From: Physcocola sp002396385
GTDB lineage: Bacteria; Bacteroidota; Bacteroidia; Bacteroidales; Paludibacteraceae
Assembly: GCA_946535435.1 (NCBI GenBank)
Contig: CAMNDM010000010.1
Span: 1-64,000, forward strand
DNA length: 64,000 nucleotides
Reading direction: 5' to 3'
The notes beneath the pieces were generated by a model that saw only the letters and a list, made by a program, of their open reading frames with translations, ran no database searches and had not been told where the DNA came from. The position numbers and the translations under genes were made by a program. Numbering within the stretch: position 1 is the stretch's first letter; each line of letters opens with the position of its first letter. Shown here piece by piece: positions 1 through 9,188 of the stretch.

Positions 1-173
1 TCATAGAGTTAAAGCACAACAAGAGTACGGAAAGTGCCCTCCAGCAAATAAAGGAAAGGAATTACCACGAGGCCCTCAACCACTACTACGACAACCTTTT
101 GTTCGTAGGCATCAACTACGACGAGATGACCAAGGAACACACCTGCAAGATAGAGCGGTTTGTGAAGGAATAA
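1..173 (+). CDS. C-terminal end of an AAA-ATPase-like/PD-(D/E)XK nuclease-superfamily protein (partial)
   Basis: The frame is open from the left edge to the TAA at 171-173 and gives the last 56 residues of a protein whose start lies outside the window. The stretch around ALQQIKERNYHEAL, followed by a hydrophobic strand and VGINYDEMTKEHTCKIE, matches the C-terminal PDDEXK_9 (DUF1703) part of the AAA-ATPase-like proteins that are abundant paralogs in Bacteroidales. Their cellular role is not established. Codon use here strongly favours C-ending codons (GCC CTC, CAC, TAC, GAC, AAC), unlike the T-ending bias of the downstream genes, which suggests separate ancestry. The family call rests on a short C-terminal stretch. 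Confidence 0.7.
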   Translation, partial: IELKHNKSTESALQQIKERNYHEALNHYYDNLLFVGINYDEMTKEHTCKIERFVKE

Positions 174-416
174 AGTCCGCTTGCCCCAAACTGATTAATA
201 CTGCCACCCCGGAACGCCAACACCATCAGGAAGACGGTATCTCAATAACCGGGTACGGGAAAAGGGCCAGCCCTTACACCGTGCCCGGTCTCCTATGCGG
301 CGCCGTGCGTTTGGAAAACGCTACGTGGCAACACTGGGGGGCAGGGTAGGCCGTAACACTTAGCCCCTTCGGAGTGCAAATTTCCACTTAAATCAAATAC
401 ACTCCCGAAAAAATGT
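174..416. other. GC-rich, hairpin-forming intergenic stretch
   Basis: No convincing ORF is seen. The segment is visibly richer in G and C than the neighbouring genes. It contains a long dyad: positions 249-258 pair with 279-288 over ten base pairs with one G-T, and nested inside it 262-266 pairs with 271-275. A strong terminator for the upstream gene is possible, but no T-tract follows. It could instead be part of the accessory element that carries the upstream nuclease-like gene. Confidence 0.4.
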
Positions 417-424
417 TAACTTTG
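417..424 (+). promoter_or_regulatory. Promoter -7 element for ftsY-rimO
   Basis: TAACTTTG matches the Bacteroidetes -7 consensus TAnnTTTG and sits 28 bp before the ftsY start. No clear -33 TTG box is seen at the usual distance. Confidence 0.6.
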
Positions 425-452
425 TGTTTAAATTCACCATCTTATAATCAAT

Positions 453-1412
453 ATGGGTTTATTCGATATTTTCTCCTCAAAAAAGAAAGAAGACCTCGAT
501 AAGGGGTTGGAAAAGACCAAACAGGGCTTTTTCGATAAACTGAAGCGTGCTGTCGCTGGCAAGTCGAAAGTCGATGACGACGTCCTCGATAATCTGGAAG
601 AGGTGCTAATCACATCTGATGTGGGTGTGGAAACAACTCTGAAGATTATTGAACGCATCGAGACGCGTGTGGCCCGAGACAAATATATGGGAACAGATGA
701 ACTCAATGTTATCTTGAAGGAGGAAATATCAGCTCTCTTAGAGGAAAACAACACTGCCGACGGTTCTTCTTTCGATTTGCCGAAGTCTGATGTCCCTTAT
801 GTGATTATGGTAGTAGGGGTGAATGGTGTCGGGAAGACTACCACCATCGGCAAGTTGGCATACCAGTTCAAGAAAGCTGGTAAGTCCGTTTATTTGGGGG
901 CTGCCGATACCTTCCGTGCTGCCGCTGTCGACCAGTTGGTTATTTGGGGTGAGCGTGTGGGCTGCCCTGTCATTAAGCAGAGTATGGGCTCAGACCCCGC
1001 TTCAGTGGCTTTTGACACACTTTCTTCCGCAAAGGCGAATAATGCCGATGTCGTGATTATCGATACGGCCGGTCGCCTGCACAACAAGGTGAATTTGATG
1101 AACGAGTTGACAAAAATCAAACAAGTAATGAAAAAGGTGATTCCAGATGCTCCGCATGAAGTCTTGCTGGTGCTTGATGGCTCAACCGGACAGAATGCGT
1201 TTGAACAGGCTAAACAGTTCTCGAAAGCGACCGATGTGTCTGCTCTGGCTGTCACAAAACTCGATGGGACGGCAAAAGGTGGTGTCGTAATCGGCATTTC
1301 CGACCAGTTTAAAATTCCGGTTAAGTATATTGGCGTGGGCGAGGGTATCGAACACCTCCAGTTATTCAACAAGAAGGATTTTGTTGATTCCCTGTTCAAC
1401 ACAAATGCCTAA
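453..1412 (+). CDS. ftsY: Signal recognition particle receptor FtsY
   Basis: FtsY is the SRP receptor GTPase. It docks ribosome-SRP complexes at the inner membrane so that membrane proteins are inserted co-translationally. The 319-residue protein has a helical N domain (about 20-100) and a G domain with the P-loop GVNGVGKT at residues 122-129, the DTFRAAA motif, DTAGR at about 204-208, TKLDG, and the closing GVGEGIEHLQLF. The long acidic A domain of E. coli FtsY is absent, as in most Bacteroidota; only a short Lys/Glu-rich leader remains. rimO follows 15 bp later and is probably co-transcribed. The assignment is secure. Confidence 0.97.
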   Translation: MGLFDIFSSKKKEDLDKGLEKTKQGFFDKLKRAVAGKSKVDDDVLDNLEEVLITSDVGVETTLKIIERIETRVARDKYMGTDELNVILKEEISALLEENNTADGSSFDLPKSDVPYVIMVVGVNGVGKTTTIGKLAYQFKKAGKSVYLGAADTFRAAAVDQLVIWGERVGCPVIKQSMGSDPASVAFDTLSSAKANNADVVIIDTAGRLHNKVNLMNELTKIKQVMKKVIPDAPHEVLLVLDGSTGQNAFEQAKQFSKATDVSALAVTKLDGTAKGGVVIGISDQFKIPVKYIGVGEGIEHLQLFNKKDFVDSLFNTNA

Positions 1413-1427
1413 TCGTAAAAAAGAGGA

Positions 1428-2726
1428 ATGAAGAATAGCAATATTGTTGACATTATTACACTGGGTTGCTCAAAGAATTTGGTGGATAGCGAGATGCTGA
1501 GCCGCCAACTTTCGGCCAATGGCTACCAGGTGGTTTACGACGACGAGAACCCGAAGGGGGGAATTGTGATTGTGAACACTTGTGGCTTTATTGGCGACGC
1601 TAAAGAAGAGAGCATCAACACCATTCTGGAACTAGGTGAACTGAAGAAACGCAGAAAGATTAGCAAACTATATGTTATGGGGTGCTTGTCGGAACGCTAC
1701 TTGGCTGATTTGCAGGCTGAAATTCCAGAGGTAGACAAGTTTTACGGAAAATTCAACTGGAAAGGTATTCTTGAGGATTTGGGCAAAAGCTATAACCAGC
1801 AGTTGGCGTTAGAACGCGATTTGACTACGCCCAATCATTATGCCTATCTGAAGATTGCCGAAGGGTGTAACCGTTTCTGCTCTTATTGTGCTATCCCTAT
1901 CATTACCGGTCGTTACCAGTCGCGTCCTATTGAGGAGATTGTCGACGAGGTGAAGTACCTTGTTGGGAAGGGGGTGAAAGAATTCCAAGTTATTGCGCAA
2001 GACCTCTCTTATTATGGTGTTGACCTTTACAAGGAAATGCGTCTGGCCGAACTGGTGGAACGTATATCTGATGTGCCCGGTGTGAAGTGGATACGGTTGC
2101 ATTATGCCTACCCCGCGCAATTTCCTTACGATGTGCTGAAGGTGATGCGCGAACGTCCGAATGTTTGCAAATATCTCGATATCGCTTTACAACATATCTC
2201 CGACAATATGCTCACGAAAATGCGCCGACACGTAACCAAGCAGGAAACCTACGATTTGGTGACCCGTTTGCGTGAAGAAGTGCCTGGCATTCATTTGCGT
2301 ACCACTTTGCTGACAGGGCATCCTGGCGAGACGGAGCAAGACTTTGAAGAACTGATTGAGTTCGTTCGCTGGGCGAAGTTCGAGCGTATGGGTGCTTTCC
2401 CATATTCTGACGAAGATGGTACTTATGCCAGTGAGAACTACAATGACGATATCCCTTTCGAGGTCAAACAACAGCGGGTTGACGACCTGATGGCAGTGCA
2501 GCAGAAAATCTCGAAAAAGATAAATGAGGACAAGGTCGGTCAGTCGTTGAAGGTGATTATTGACCGTGAGGAAGCCGACTATTATATTGGCAGAACCGAA
2601 TTCGACTCGCCGGAAGTGGACCCAGAGGTGCTGGTTTCGAAAGACCAAAAACTGACCATTGGTGAGTTCTATAATGTGGAAGTTACGGGCGCTGAAGAGT
2701 TCGAATTGTACGGAAAAGTGGTGTGA
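1428..2726 (+). CDS. rimO: Ribosomal protein S12 methylthiotransferase RimO
   Basis: RimO is a radical-SAM enzyme that adds a methylthio group to the conserved aspartate of ribosomal protein S12. The 432-residue protein has the UPF0004 N-terminal domain with cysteines in LGCSKN, NTCGF and MGCLSER, which bind the auxiliary cluster. The radical-SAM motif CNRFCSYC has cysteines at about residues 147, 151 and 154, and a C-terminal TRAM-like domain begins near VGQSLKVIIDREE. The LGCSKNLVDSE opening separates RimO from the tRNA enzyme MiaB. It lies directly behind ftsY. Confidence 0.96.
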   Translation: MKNSNIVDIITLGCSKNLVDSEMLSRQLSANGYQVVYDDENPKGGIVIVNTCGFIGDAKEESINTILELGELKKRRKISKLYVMGCLSERYLADLQAEIPEVDKFYGKFNWKGILEDLGKSYNQQLALERDLTTPNHYAYLKIAEGCNRFCSYCAIPIITGRYQSRPIEEIVDEVKYLVGKGVKEFQVIAQDLSYYGVDLYKEMRLAELVERISDVPGVKWIRLHYAYPAQFPYDVLKVMRERPNVCKYLDIALQHISDNMLTKMRRHVTKQETYDLVTRLREEVPGIHLRTTLLTGHPGETEQDFEELIEFVRWAKFERMGAFPYSDEDGTYASENYNDDIPFEVKQQRVDDLMAVQQKISKKINEDKVGQSLKVIIDREEADYYIGRTEFDSPEVDPEVLVSKDQKLTIGEFYNVEVTGAEEFELYGKVV

Positions 2727-2898
2727 AAATGCCTTTGCTTGAACCTCCATTTTTAGGAAAATGTTTTATAAAACTATGTTTTTTAGTTTTTTAAGAACTT
2801 GAAAAACAATAAATAAAGTGCGAATAATATGCTGTATTGAAAACTGTGCGGTATTCGCAATTTATGGTTAATTCTGAAATTATAGTAATTGTTTAGAT

Positions 2899-3507
2899 AT
2901 GTTTTCTGGAATAGTAGAAACCACAGCCAAAGTCCTCGCTCTGGAGAAGGAGGGCAGTAATTTGAATATTACTATGTCGTGTCCGTTTGCTGGTGAACTG
3001 GGTGTAGACCAGAGTGTGGCGCACAATGGTGTCTGCCTGACGGTTACCAGCCACAACGACAGCAACTATACGGTTACTGCCATTAAGGAAACGCTTGACC
3101 GGAGCAATCTGGGACTGCTTAAAGTCGGTGACGAGGTGAACATTGAACGTTGTATGATGATGAATGGCCGCCTCGATGGACATATTGTGCAGGGCCATGT
3201 TGACACCACCGGCGAGTGTGTTTCGAAAACGTGGGCTGATGGCAGTTGGGTGTTCACTTTCAAATATGGGGTGACACCGGAATTGGCGCTAAAGGGGTAT
3301 GTGACTGTTGAAAAAGGTTCGGTGGCTGTTAACGGTACCAGTCTGACGGTATGTAATTCGCAAAAGGACCAATTCTCGGTGTGTATCATCCCATACACCT
3401 ACGACCATACTAATTTCCATTGTATTGAGGTTGGTTCCAAAGTGAACCTGGAATTTGACATTATAGGGAAATACCTTAGCCGTATGATGGAGTTTAAGAA
3501 CGACTGA
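2899..3507 (+). CDS. ribE: Riboflavin synthase, alpha chain type
   Basis: This enzyme dismutates two molecules of 6,7-dimethyl-8-ribityllumazine to riboflavin, the last step of vitamin B2 synthesis. At 202 residues it has the usual length and the expected two-fold internal repeat: MFSGIVE at the start, HNGVCLTV and a GHIVQGHVD motif in the first barrel, and VNGTSLTV in the second. No RFN (FMN) riboswitch is seen in the 172-bp upstream gap, and no other rib genes are adjacent, so regulation is not evident. A strong hairpin terminator follows. Confidence 0.95.
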   Translation: MFSGIVETTAKVLALEKEGSNLNITMSCPFAGELGVDQSVAHNGVCLTVTSHNDSNYTVTAIKETLDRSNLGLLKVGDEVNIERCMMMNGRLDGHIVQGHVDTTGECVSKTWADGSWVFTFKYGVTPELALKGYVTVEKGSVAVNGTSLTVCNSQKDQFSVCIIPYTYDHTNFHCIEVGSKVNLEFDIIGKYLSRMMEFKND

Positions 3508-3523
3508 ATCTTCCTGAAATAGG

Positions 3524-3559
3524 AAAGCGGGTACGATGTCGTATCCGCTTTTTTTTTCG
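3524..3559 (+). terminator. Rho-independent terminator after riboflavin synthase
   Basis: Positions 3524-3536 pair with 3539-3551 (13 bp with one G-T), followed by a run of T. The very small loop means the top pairs are probably open. Confidence 0.85.
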
Positions 3560-3619
3560 TTGACCTTGCTTGCTGTGAAAAATTCAATTTGGTCTCTGCT
3601 TCGTGCAATGGCTCTTGTC

Positions 3620-4507
3620 TTAGTATTTCTTCTTGATTTTCAGAATTTTGATATCCATTATGAGCCCTTTGTTTTCAACTTTGTCACGATCTGCCTTAAG
3701 CGGATCTTCAAAGATGATGTCGTCGCGGTAGCCAAGCCCTTCGGGAATGACGATGGTCGCTTCTGCCCCCTCTTTCAGGTTAATGAGAGCGGCGCATAGT
3801 CCGTTAATCACGTAATCGGGGGTGACTTCTACGGCGTTGCCGTGTCCAATGTTCTTGCCATCTGGCAATTTCATGTCGTATGCTATTGTGACAATGTCTT
3901 TGAGCCTTGCCTTGTCTCCTTTCCCGTCTTTTTTCACCTTCATAAAGACGCCTCTGCCCGTGTATTCAATTTCACTTGAAATACCTTCGTTTTTGTCTTT
4001 CAGTTCGATGTAGCCTTCCTTGAAAAGGTTCGACCATCGTTGTTCTTTATCGTTCTTTTCCTTTTCTTTTAAGGCTTCCTCTTTTTTCAGGAATTGTAGC
4101 ATGTCTTCCTTCTTCCAACCTATGCTGCTTTCCCCGTTCAGTCTGTCGTTGAGCGATTGTATGAATATAGGGCCTCTGTTCTTTTCCAAATGGCAGATAG
4201 TGGCAATTACAAAGCCGGTCTCAACTGCCTCTTTGTTGGCAGTGTCTTTGTTGAGTTCTTCTTTGATGTCTTTTTCGCTAAGTCCTTTCTCTATCCCTTT
4301 GTAGGTGGTGTTTAAAGAATTGATGAAAGCCTCTTTGTGCTTGGCGAGTTCTTGGTTCCCCGTGAGGGCGTTGTTGTCTAGACAGTAGGTCCTCGCATAG
4401 TAGATGCTGTCTTCTTTGTTGGCTAACAATGGTCTGACTGCATTTTGGGCGCATAATGAAGTCGCGACTGCTAACACCGATACTGTTGAAGCAATTTTTC
4501 TGTTCAT
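3620..4507 (-). CDS. Exported FKBP-type peptidyl-prolyl cis-trans isomerase-like protein
   Basis: The 295-residue protein starts with a Sec-type signal peptide ending near SLCAQ, so it acts in the cell envelope. Residues of roughly 20-170 form a helical, Lys/Glu-rich domain like the dimerisation region of FkpA/Mip proteins. The C-terminal third contains an FKBP-like core with VTIAYDMKLPDGK, a central VINGLCAALINLKEGAEATIVIPEGLGYRDD stretch broken here into its parts, and a final beta strand MDIKILKIKKK. The FKBP core is diverged, and whether it keeps isomerase activity cannot be read from the sequence. A general periplasmic chaperone or foldase role is likely. It is monocistronic with its own promoter. 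Confidence 0.75.
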   Translation of the reverse strand: MNRKIASTVSVLAVATSLCAQNAVRPLLANKEDSIYYARTYCLDNNALTGNQELAKHKEAFINSLNTTYKGIEKGLSEKDIKEELNKDTANKEAVETGFVIATICHLEKNRGPIFIQSLNDRLNGESSIGWKKEDMLQFLKKEEALKEKEKNDKEQRWSNLFKEGYIELKDKNEGISSEIEYTGRGVFMKVKKDGKGDKARLKDIVTIAYDMKLPDGKNIGHGNAVEVTPDYVINGLCAALINLKEGAEATIVIPEGLGYRDDIIFEDPLKADRDKVENKGLIMDIKILKIKKKY

Positions 4508-4562
4508 GTCTTTTTCCTTAGATAGAATTAGATAAGAATTATGTTTGTCTTATTAAATCGTG

Positions 4563-4570
4563 CAAATTTA
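4563..4570 (-). promoter_or_regulatory. Promoter -7 element for the FKBP-type gene
   Basis: Reads TAAATTTG on the minus strand, 56 bp before the start codon. Confidence 0.55.
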
Positions 4571-4807
4571 CGGATTTTCGGTAATAGGAGGGGCTGACAA
4601 AAGACTGTAAGTTGTGTCAATTCATTCTTTAGCTCTCTTGAAAAACTGACAATTCGAAGCAGCCTTTTCCCCTGATAATGTGTCAAGGGTGATGAATTGT
4701 CTGTCAAGAATACGGATAATTATAAAACGCTCTCTAGTTATGCGTTGTTTGTGTAAGATTACAAGTCCCCGATATATAAAGTGTCTTGGGGAGAACCATT
4801 TTTTTTG

Positions 4808-4815
4808 TATTTTTG
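4808..4815 (+). promoter_or_regulatory. Promoter -7 element for the hybrid two-component gene
   Basis: TATTTTTG fits TAnnTTTG and lies 20 bp before the start codon. The rest of the 328-bp gap between the two divergent genes is AT-rich and shows nothing else that I recognise. Confidence 0.55.
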
Positions 4816-4835
4816 TTAAAATAGATTGCGGTTAG

Positions 4836-7800
4836 ATGAACAAATTGAAGACGTTGATTTTATTCGTGTTGCTGGCGCTTGTTATGGCGCCTCTACCGCT
4901 CTGTGCTGTCCGCTATCTTAATTTCGCGAATTACCGTACGATGAATGGCCTGGCAGGAAATTGCGTGAACGATATGGCTGTCGACTCTAGCGGCTTTCTC
5001 TGGGTAGCAACCGACTGTGGATTGAACCGTTTCGATGGCGCCGTGTTCCGTGACTTCTATGCGGTAAATAACCGGACGGCTTCCAATAATTCTGTCCTGC
5101 ATGTTACGGCGGTTAAAGGCGGAGATGTGGTTGTTTCGGGCTATAAAGGCTTTTTTAGAAAATACGATTGCAAGGCCGATTCTTTCGTCTCTGTTGTGAC
5201 TCCGAATTTTACGCAAACCGTTACTTCCGTCTGCTATGATGGTTCGCACGATGTGTTCTATGCACATACTTCTGTCGGTACTTTTTGGAATAAGTCGTCG
5301 TCTTTTTTCAGTTTGTGTCCGTTCCTCAACAAGAAAGGGCAGATTAACCAGTGCATGCACATCGACAATTTTGGTAATTACTGGCTGCTCGATGGAAACT
5401 CGCTCACGGTCTACGACAACTCGAACGGAAAAGAACTGTACCATATGTCCGTCCCTTCGGCAAAAAGGTCTCCTTCGCCGCAGTTTATCTCGCTGTCCAA
5501 CAACAGGGTGATGGCTTGTGTGCAGACAAACCAAATCAATATATTTAAAGTGGAGTCTCCGACTTCCGTGTCATTGGAAAGTTCTGTAGTCGTGCCTTTC
5601 GATGGCCTCAGGTGTGTGCAAAGGGCGGCCGACGGCTCGTTTTGGTATGCTTCAGACGGTGACGGACTATGGGTAACCAGGGAAGAACCTTCTGCTTATT
5701 CCGCTTTTGAAAGGATTCATCCTTATGGCGCCGATGATTATGATTTCTGTAAACTTTATGCCTTGTTGGCCGACAACGATGGGAATGTCTGGGTGGGTAC
5801 GCAAAATTCTGGGCTGTGGAGGTATTCGTTGAGGAGTGGCGGGTCTTTCTCGTCTGCCGATTTGGGACTCCCCAATTGCCCGGCGAACGATTTCTGCCAA
5901 CTGCCAAATGGAAATATTGTGGCGACTTGTGACGGATTGGGACTTTGCGAATTCTCAGAGACGGCGACATCTGTGAAATTGTATTCTGAAACAAATGGTT
6001 TAAAAAACAGGAATCTGACTTCCGTGTCGTCCGATTCTGATGGACGTTTGCTGATCGCCTCTTGGGGAGGGGGACTTTTCAGGGGTACTCCTACCCAAAA
6101 GGGCTATACGTTTACTACATTACCGGTTTCTGGCCTCGAGAACCCCTCTTCTAAATTTGCGGTCGCATATAGGTTTCCGAATGGCGATGTGTGGGCTATG
6201 ACGGGGGGAGATGGCATGTATGTTTGCCAAAACGGACATTGGAAACGACAATCGCTTGCTCATAATGATTGTTTGGAGCTCTGGCCCAGACTAGCAATAG
6301 AGACTGGGAAAGGAGAAAGGTGGCTTTGTGCCCCAAACTCGTTGTGGAAGTATGTTGGAGGAAAATGGTCTTTATTCAACGAAAATTGGTTTATGGGCAG
6401 TGGCGCTTATGCTGTTAGCGATATTGCTTATGTCGACGGGTTCGGACTTGTGTGTGCGACCGATAGTGGCTTGTTTGTTGTCGATGAAAAACAACACCTT
6501 TTCTCGCGTTACGACAAATGTCCGTGTGGCCAGATCTCGTCAATGGTGGTTGATAAGAAGGACCGTTTGTTGGCTACTGTGGCCAATAGTATATGGCGGT
6601 TCGATTTGAAAAATGGTTCGGCAGAACGATATCCGCGTAACTTCGATATTAACGGACGAGATTTCTTCGTCAGGCGTTCCGCCTTTTGTAGCCGCAGTGG
6701 AAACGTGTATTTCGGAACGACTAACGGCTTTGTCTGTGTTGCTGAAAAGGATTTCTTAAAGGAACAGAATTCTCCTCTGCTGTTGTTTTCCCGCATTTTT
6801 GCCGATGGCCAAAAGATTTATGTGCCCGAAGACCATTATATCCGGTTGGCGTACGGACATAGTTCGTTGTCGGTCGATGTTGATATGGTTGACTTCTCTC
6901 TACTTCGTTCCCCTTTGGTTTACAGACTGAACAAGAATGAAAATTGGGTGAGTATGGGCACCGGACAAACGGTTAATTTCAACTATCTGCCTACCGGAAG
7001 CTATACCCTTCAAGTTAAATGCCTTGATGCGGAAGACGGTGTGCTGGAGCTGTTTATCGAGGTGGAGGCTCCTTGGTGGCAGACCTGGTGGTTCCGGCTC
7101 TTTTGTATAGTCCTGGTACTGCTGATTGTTGGCTGGAAACTCTACAGTATGGGCCGTGACAGAAAGATCCTGCAACAAAAGGTCCAAGAACGCACTAAGG
7201 AATTGAACGATGCCCTTTCTGCGAAAAACAGGATTATGCAGGTGGTAGCACACGACCTTAAAAACCCAATGTTCGCTATTTATGGGGCGCTTGAACAACT
7301 GCGCATGAAATCGTCCTCGATGTCTGTTGACGAGCACAATAGTGCCCTCGACAAGGTGATAGATAGTACGCGAACTGTACAAGACGAACTGGGTAAACTA
7401 CTCAATTGGGCGACTGCCAGGCAAGACGAACTGGTCTGTCATCTCTCTAATGTTGTTTTGACCGATTTGGTAAATGCCGAGGTCAATCTGCTCCTTTTGC
7501 AGGCTCGGGAAAAAAATGTAGAGATTGCTTGCTCCCTTAACGTGTCTCGTTATGTTTATGCCGATGCACGTATGCTCGCAACCGCATTGCGCAATGTGTT
7601 AGGCAACAGTTTGAAATTCACGCCTAATGGAAAAAAAATTTTTGTGAATGCTTGGCAAGAATCGGCTTTTGCCGTTGTGGAGATAAAGGACGAGGGGGTT
7701 GGTATGTCGCCTGAACAGTTGGAAAGGCTGATGACTCTTGATGTGAATAATTCGACTAGGGGTACAGCTGGTGAAAGCGGTACGGGTTTGGGTGTCGGAC

Positions 7801-8744
7801 TTGCAAAACAATATATGACGGCTATTGGTGGCGCCTTCGATATGGATAGTGGGCTTGGTGTGGGCACTACAACTTGGTTAAGGGTGCCTTTGACGAAACT
7901 TGAAGTGACTACTGTGGTAGAAGTGGAAAAGAAACCTCAGGTGGAAGTGAACGTTGATGCCGATTTACTGAGGGGAAATGCGGTCTTGGTCGTGGACGAT
8001 GATCCGTTGATAGCCCATAATATTAAATCGATGCTTGAAGAATATGTCGATGTGACGCTTGCCGGTAATGGTGCTGAAGCTTTAGATGCTGTGGCAGGCC
8101 GTGCGTTCGATATTGTTGTTACCGATGTTGACATGCCTATAATGAACGGATTCGAACTGGGACGGATTCTGCAGTCGGAACCAGACTATAACCATATACC
8201 GCTTCTGTTCTTGTCGGCTAGGTCTGCGGAAAACGACAGGTTGACTGGTTTGCAGACTGGCGCGGTTGACTATATCACGAAACCTTTCAGCAGGGGTGAA
8301 CTGCTGATTAAACTGAATAATATCTTGCTGTTGCGCCAACGGCAGCAACAGCGTCTCTTGGCGGAAATAGGTAAAATACCTGCCGATGGTGCAGATTCGC
8401 AGAAGGAGAATGATTCTCCAGAAAAAATGAATCCTTATCTGTTGAAAGTGATAGAGGTGATAGGTGAGCATTTCTCTGAACCGGACTATAGTGTTGAGTC
8501 GTTGGCATCGGATATGTGTACCTCGCACGTTACCCTTTACCGCAAGGTGAAATCTTTATCGGGAAAAACTCCGCTCGACTTGTTGACGGAATTCCGCCTT
8601 AATCGTGCACACCAGATGTTGTCAGAAGGGAAAACCGATTTGCAGGATGTCGCTTTCAAAACTGGTTTCCCTGACTATACCTATTTCTCTCGTAAGTTTA
8701 AAGCCCGTTTTGGCTACCCACCGAAGGACGTTTCGGCACTTTGA
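4836..8744 (+). CDS. Hybrid two-component system sensor/regulator (HTCS)
   Basis: One 1302-residue polypeptide combines a periplasmic sensor, a histidine kinase and a DNA-binding regulator, an architecture used by Bacteroidota to control glycan-use genes. Order: signal peptide (1-24); two-propeller-type sensor with Reg_prop repeats such as DSSGFLWVATDCGLNRFDG; a Y_Y_Y-like domain (about 665-745); one membrane span (about 752-770); HisKA with the phospho-acceptor His806 in AHDLKNP; HATPase with GTGLGVGLAKQYM; a receiver domain with Asp1097 in VTDVDMP and the conserved lysine in DYITKPF; a C-terminal AraC-type HTH (about 1200-1302). All phosphorelay residues are intact. The next gene downstream encodes a GH9 glycanase, a likely target. 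The ligand cannot be deduced. Confidence 0.93.
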   Translation: MNKLKTLILFVLLALVMAPLPLCAVRYLNFANYRTMNGLAGNCVNDMAVDSSGFLWVATDCGLNRFDGAVFRDFYAVNNRTASNNSVLHVTAVKGGDVVVSGYKGFFRKYDCKADSFVSVVTPNFTQTVTSVCYDGSHDVFYAHTSVGTFWNKSSSFFSLCPFLNKKGQINQCMHIDNFGNYWLLDGNSLTVYDNSNGKELYHMSVPSAKRSPSPQFISLSNNRVMACVQTNQINIFKVESPTSVSLESSVVVPFDGLRCVQRAADGSFWYASDGDGLWVTREEPSAYSAFERIHPYGADDYDFCKLYALLADNDGNVWVGTQNSGLWRYSLRSGGSFSSADLGLPNCPANDFCQLPNGNIVATCDGLGLCEFSETATSVKLYSETNGLKNRNLTSVSSDSDGRLLIASWGGGLFRGTPTQKGYTFTTLPVSGLENPSSKFAVAYRFPNGDVWAMTGGDGMYVCQNGHWKRQSLAHNDCLELWPRLAIETGKGERWLCAPNSLWKYVGGKWSLFNENWFMGSGAYAVSDIAYVDGFGLVCATDSGLFVVDEKQHLFSRYDKCPCGQISSMVVDKKDRLLATVANSIWRFDLKNGSAERYPRNFDINGRDFFVRRSAFCSRSGNVYFGTTNGFVCVAEKDFLKEQNSPLLLFSRIFADGQKIYVPEDHYIRLAYGHSSLSVDVDMVDFSLLRSPLVYRLNKNENWVSMGTGQTVNFNYLPTGSYTLQVKCLDAEDGVLELFIEVEAPWWQTWWFRLFCIVLVLLIVGWKLYSMGRDRKILQQKVQERTKELNDALSAKNRIMQVVAHDLKNPMFAIYGALEQLRMKSSSMSVDEHNSALDKVIDSTRTVQDELGKLLNWATARQDELVCHLSNVVLTDLVNAEVNLLLLQAREKNVEIACSLNVSRYVYADARMLATALRNVLGNSLKFTPNGKKIFVNAWQESAFAVVEIKDEGVGMSPEQLERLMTLDVNNSTRGTAGESGTGLGVGLAKQYMTAIGGAFDMDSGLGVGTTTWLRVPLTKLEVTTVVEVEKKPQVEVNVDADLLRGNAVLVVDDDPLIAHNIKSMLEEYVDVTLAGNGAEALDAVAGRAFDIVVTDVDMPIMNGFELGRILQSEPDYNHIPLLFLSARSAENDRLTGLQTGAVDYITKPFSRGELLIKLNNILLLRQRQQQRLLAEIGKIPADGADSQKENDSPEKMNPYLLKVIEVIGEHFSEPDYSVESLASDMCTSHVTLYRKVKSLSGKTPLDLLTEFRLNRAHQMLSEGKTDLQDVAFKTGFPDYTYFSRKFKARFGYPPKDVSAL

Positions 8745-8801
8745 AAAATTTACGACACCTCTTTGAAAAAAATACAGCATAAGATAACTGTCTGTTCCCT
8801 A

Positions 8802-8809
8802 TAACTTTG
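8802..8809 (+). promoter_or_regulatory. Promoter-like -7 element in the HTCS-GH9 gap
   Basis: TAACTTTG is a full match to TAnnTTTG. It lies 58 bp after the HTCS stop and almost 390 bp before the GH9 start, so it would drive either a long leader or a separate small transcript ending at the hairpin at 8965-8991. Confidence 0.5.
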
Positions 8810-8815
8810 CGACAG

Positions 8816-8996
8816 AATCAAGCCGTTACGGATGGTCTTGTCGCAGGATGTTTTCCCCTTTACCTTTCTTTCGGCTCTTGACCTGATAAGTTAAGATTGA
8901 CTGCTTCATGTATAAACGAATCATTGTTTCTACAGCTACTATAGCTGCTTCGCTTTACACAATAGAAATCGCCCGGGTACAGGGCGATTTCGCTTT
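8816..8996 (+). ncRNA. Candidate small RNA or terminated leader between HTCS and GH9
   Basis: A promoter-like TAACTTTG (8802-8809) and a terminator-like hairpin (8965-8991) bracket about 180 bases. The interval has no good protein-coding gene; a 34-codon reading frame at 8908-9012 runs through the hairpin and looks accidental. This could be a small RNA or an attenuated leader of the glycanase gene. The call is an inference from the two flanking signals only. Confidence 0.3.
8965..8996 (+). terminator. Hairpin terminator in the HTCS-GH9 gap
   Basis: Ten perfect base pairs (8965-8974 with 8982-8991) close a seven-base loop, followed by a short T-containing tail. It separates HTCS transcription from the GH9 gene. 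Confidence 0.65.
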
Positions 8997-9188
8997 TACT
9001 AGTGCTTGTTAGTAAAGCATATGGTGAATGGAGGGGGACGAAGTGTAGAAATCAATGCTCGGGAGCGGTGAATTTCCAGTTGGTGGTCTGGTGCTGTTTT
9101 TCTGCAGAAATGGCTGCTCTTGGTTTTAGCCTGTATTGGTCGGGTTACGTGTTCCAACCAGACTGTTTATTGAATCGCTTTTTGATAG

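Noticed and set aside
2187..2750. Long minus-strand frame opposite rimO
   Set aside because: Shadow of the rimO reading frame. The same applies to the antisense frames opposite mdh, panC, topA and BadF-like genes.
2727..2898. FMN (RFN) riboswitch upstream of riboflavin synthase
   Set aside because: The conserved RFN blocks are absent; the gap is plain AT-rich sequence.
8908..9012. 34-codon frame with a signal-peptide-like start
   Set aside because: It runs through the perfect hairpin at 8965-8991, which explains its repeated GC-rich codons; no sign of translation.
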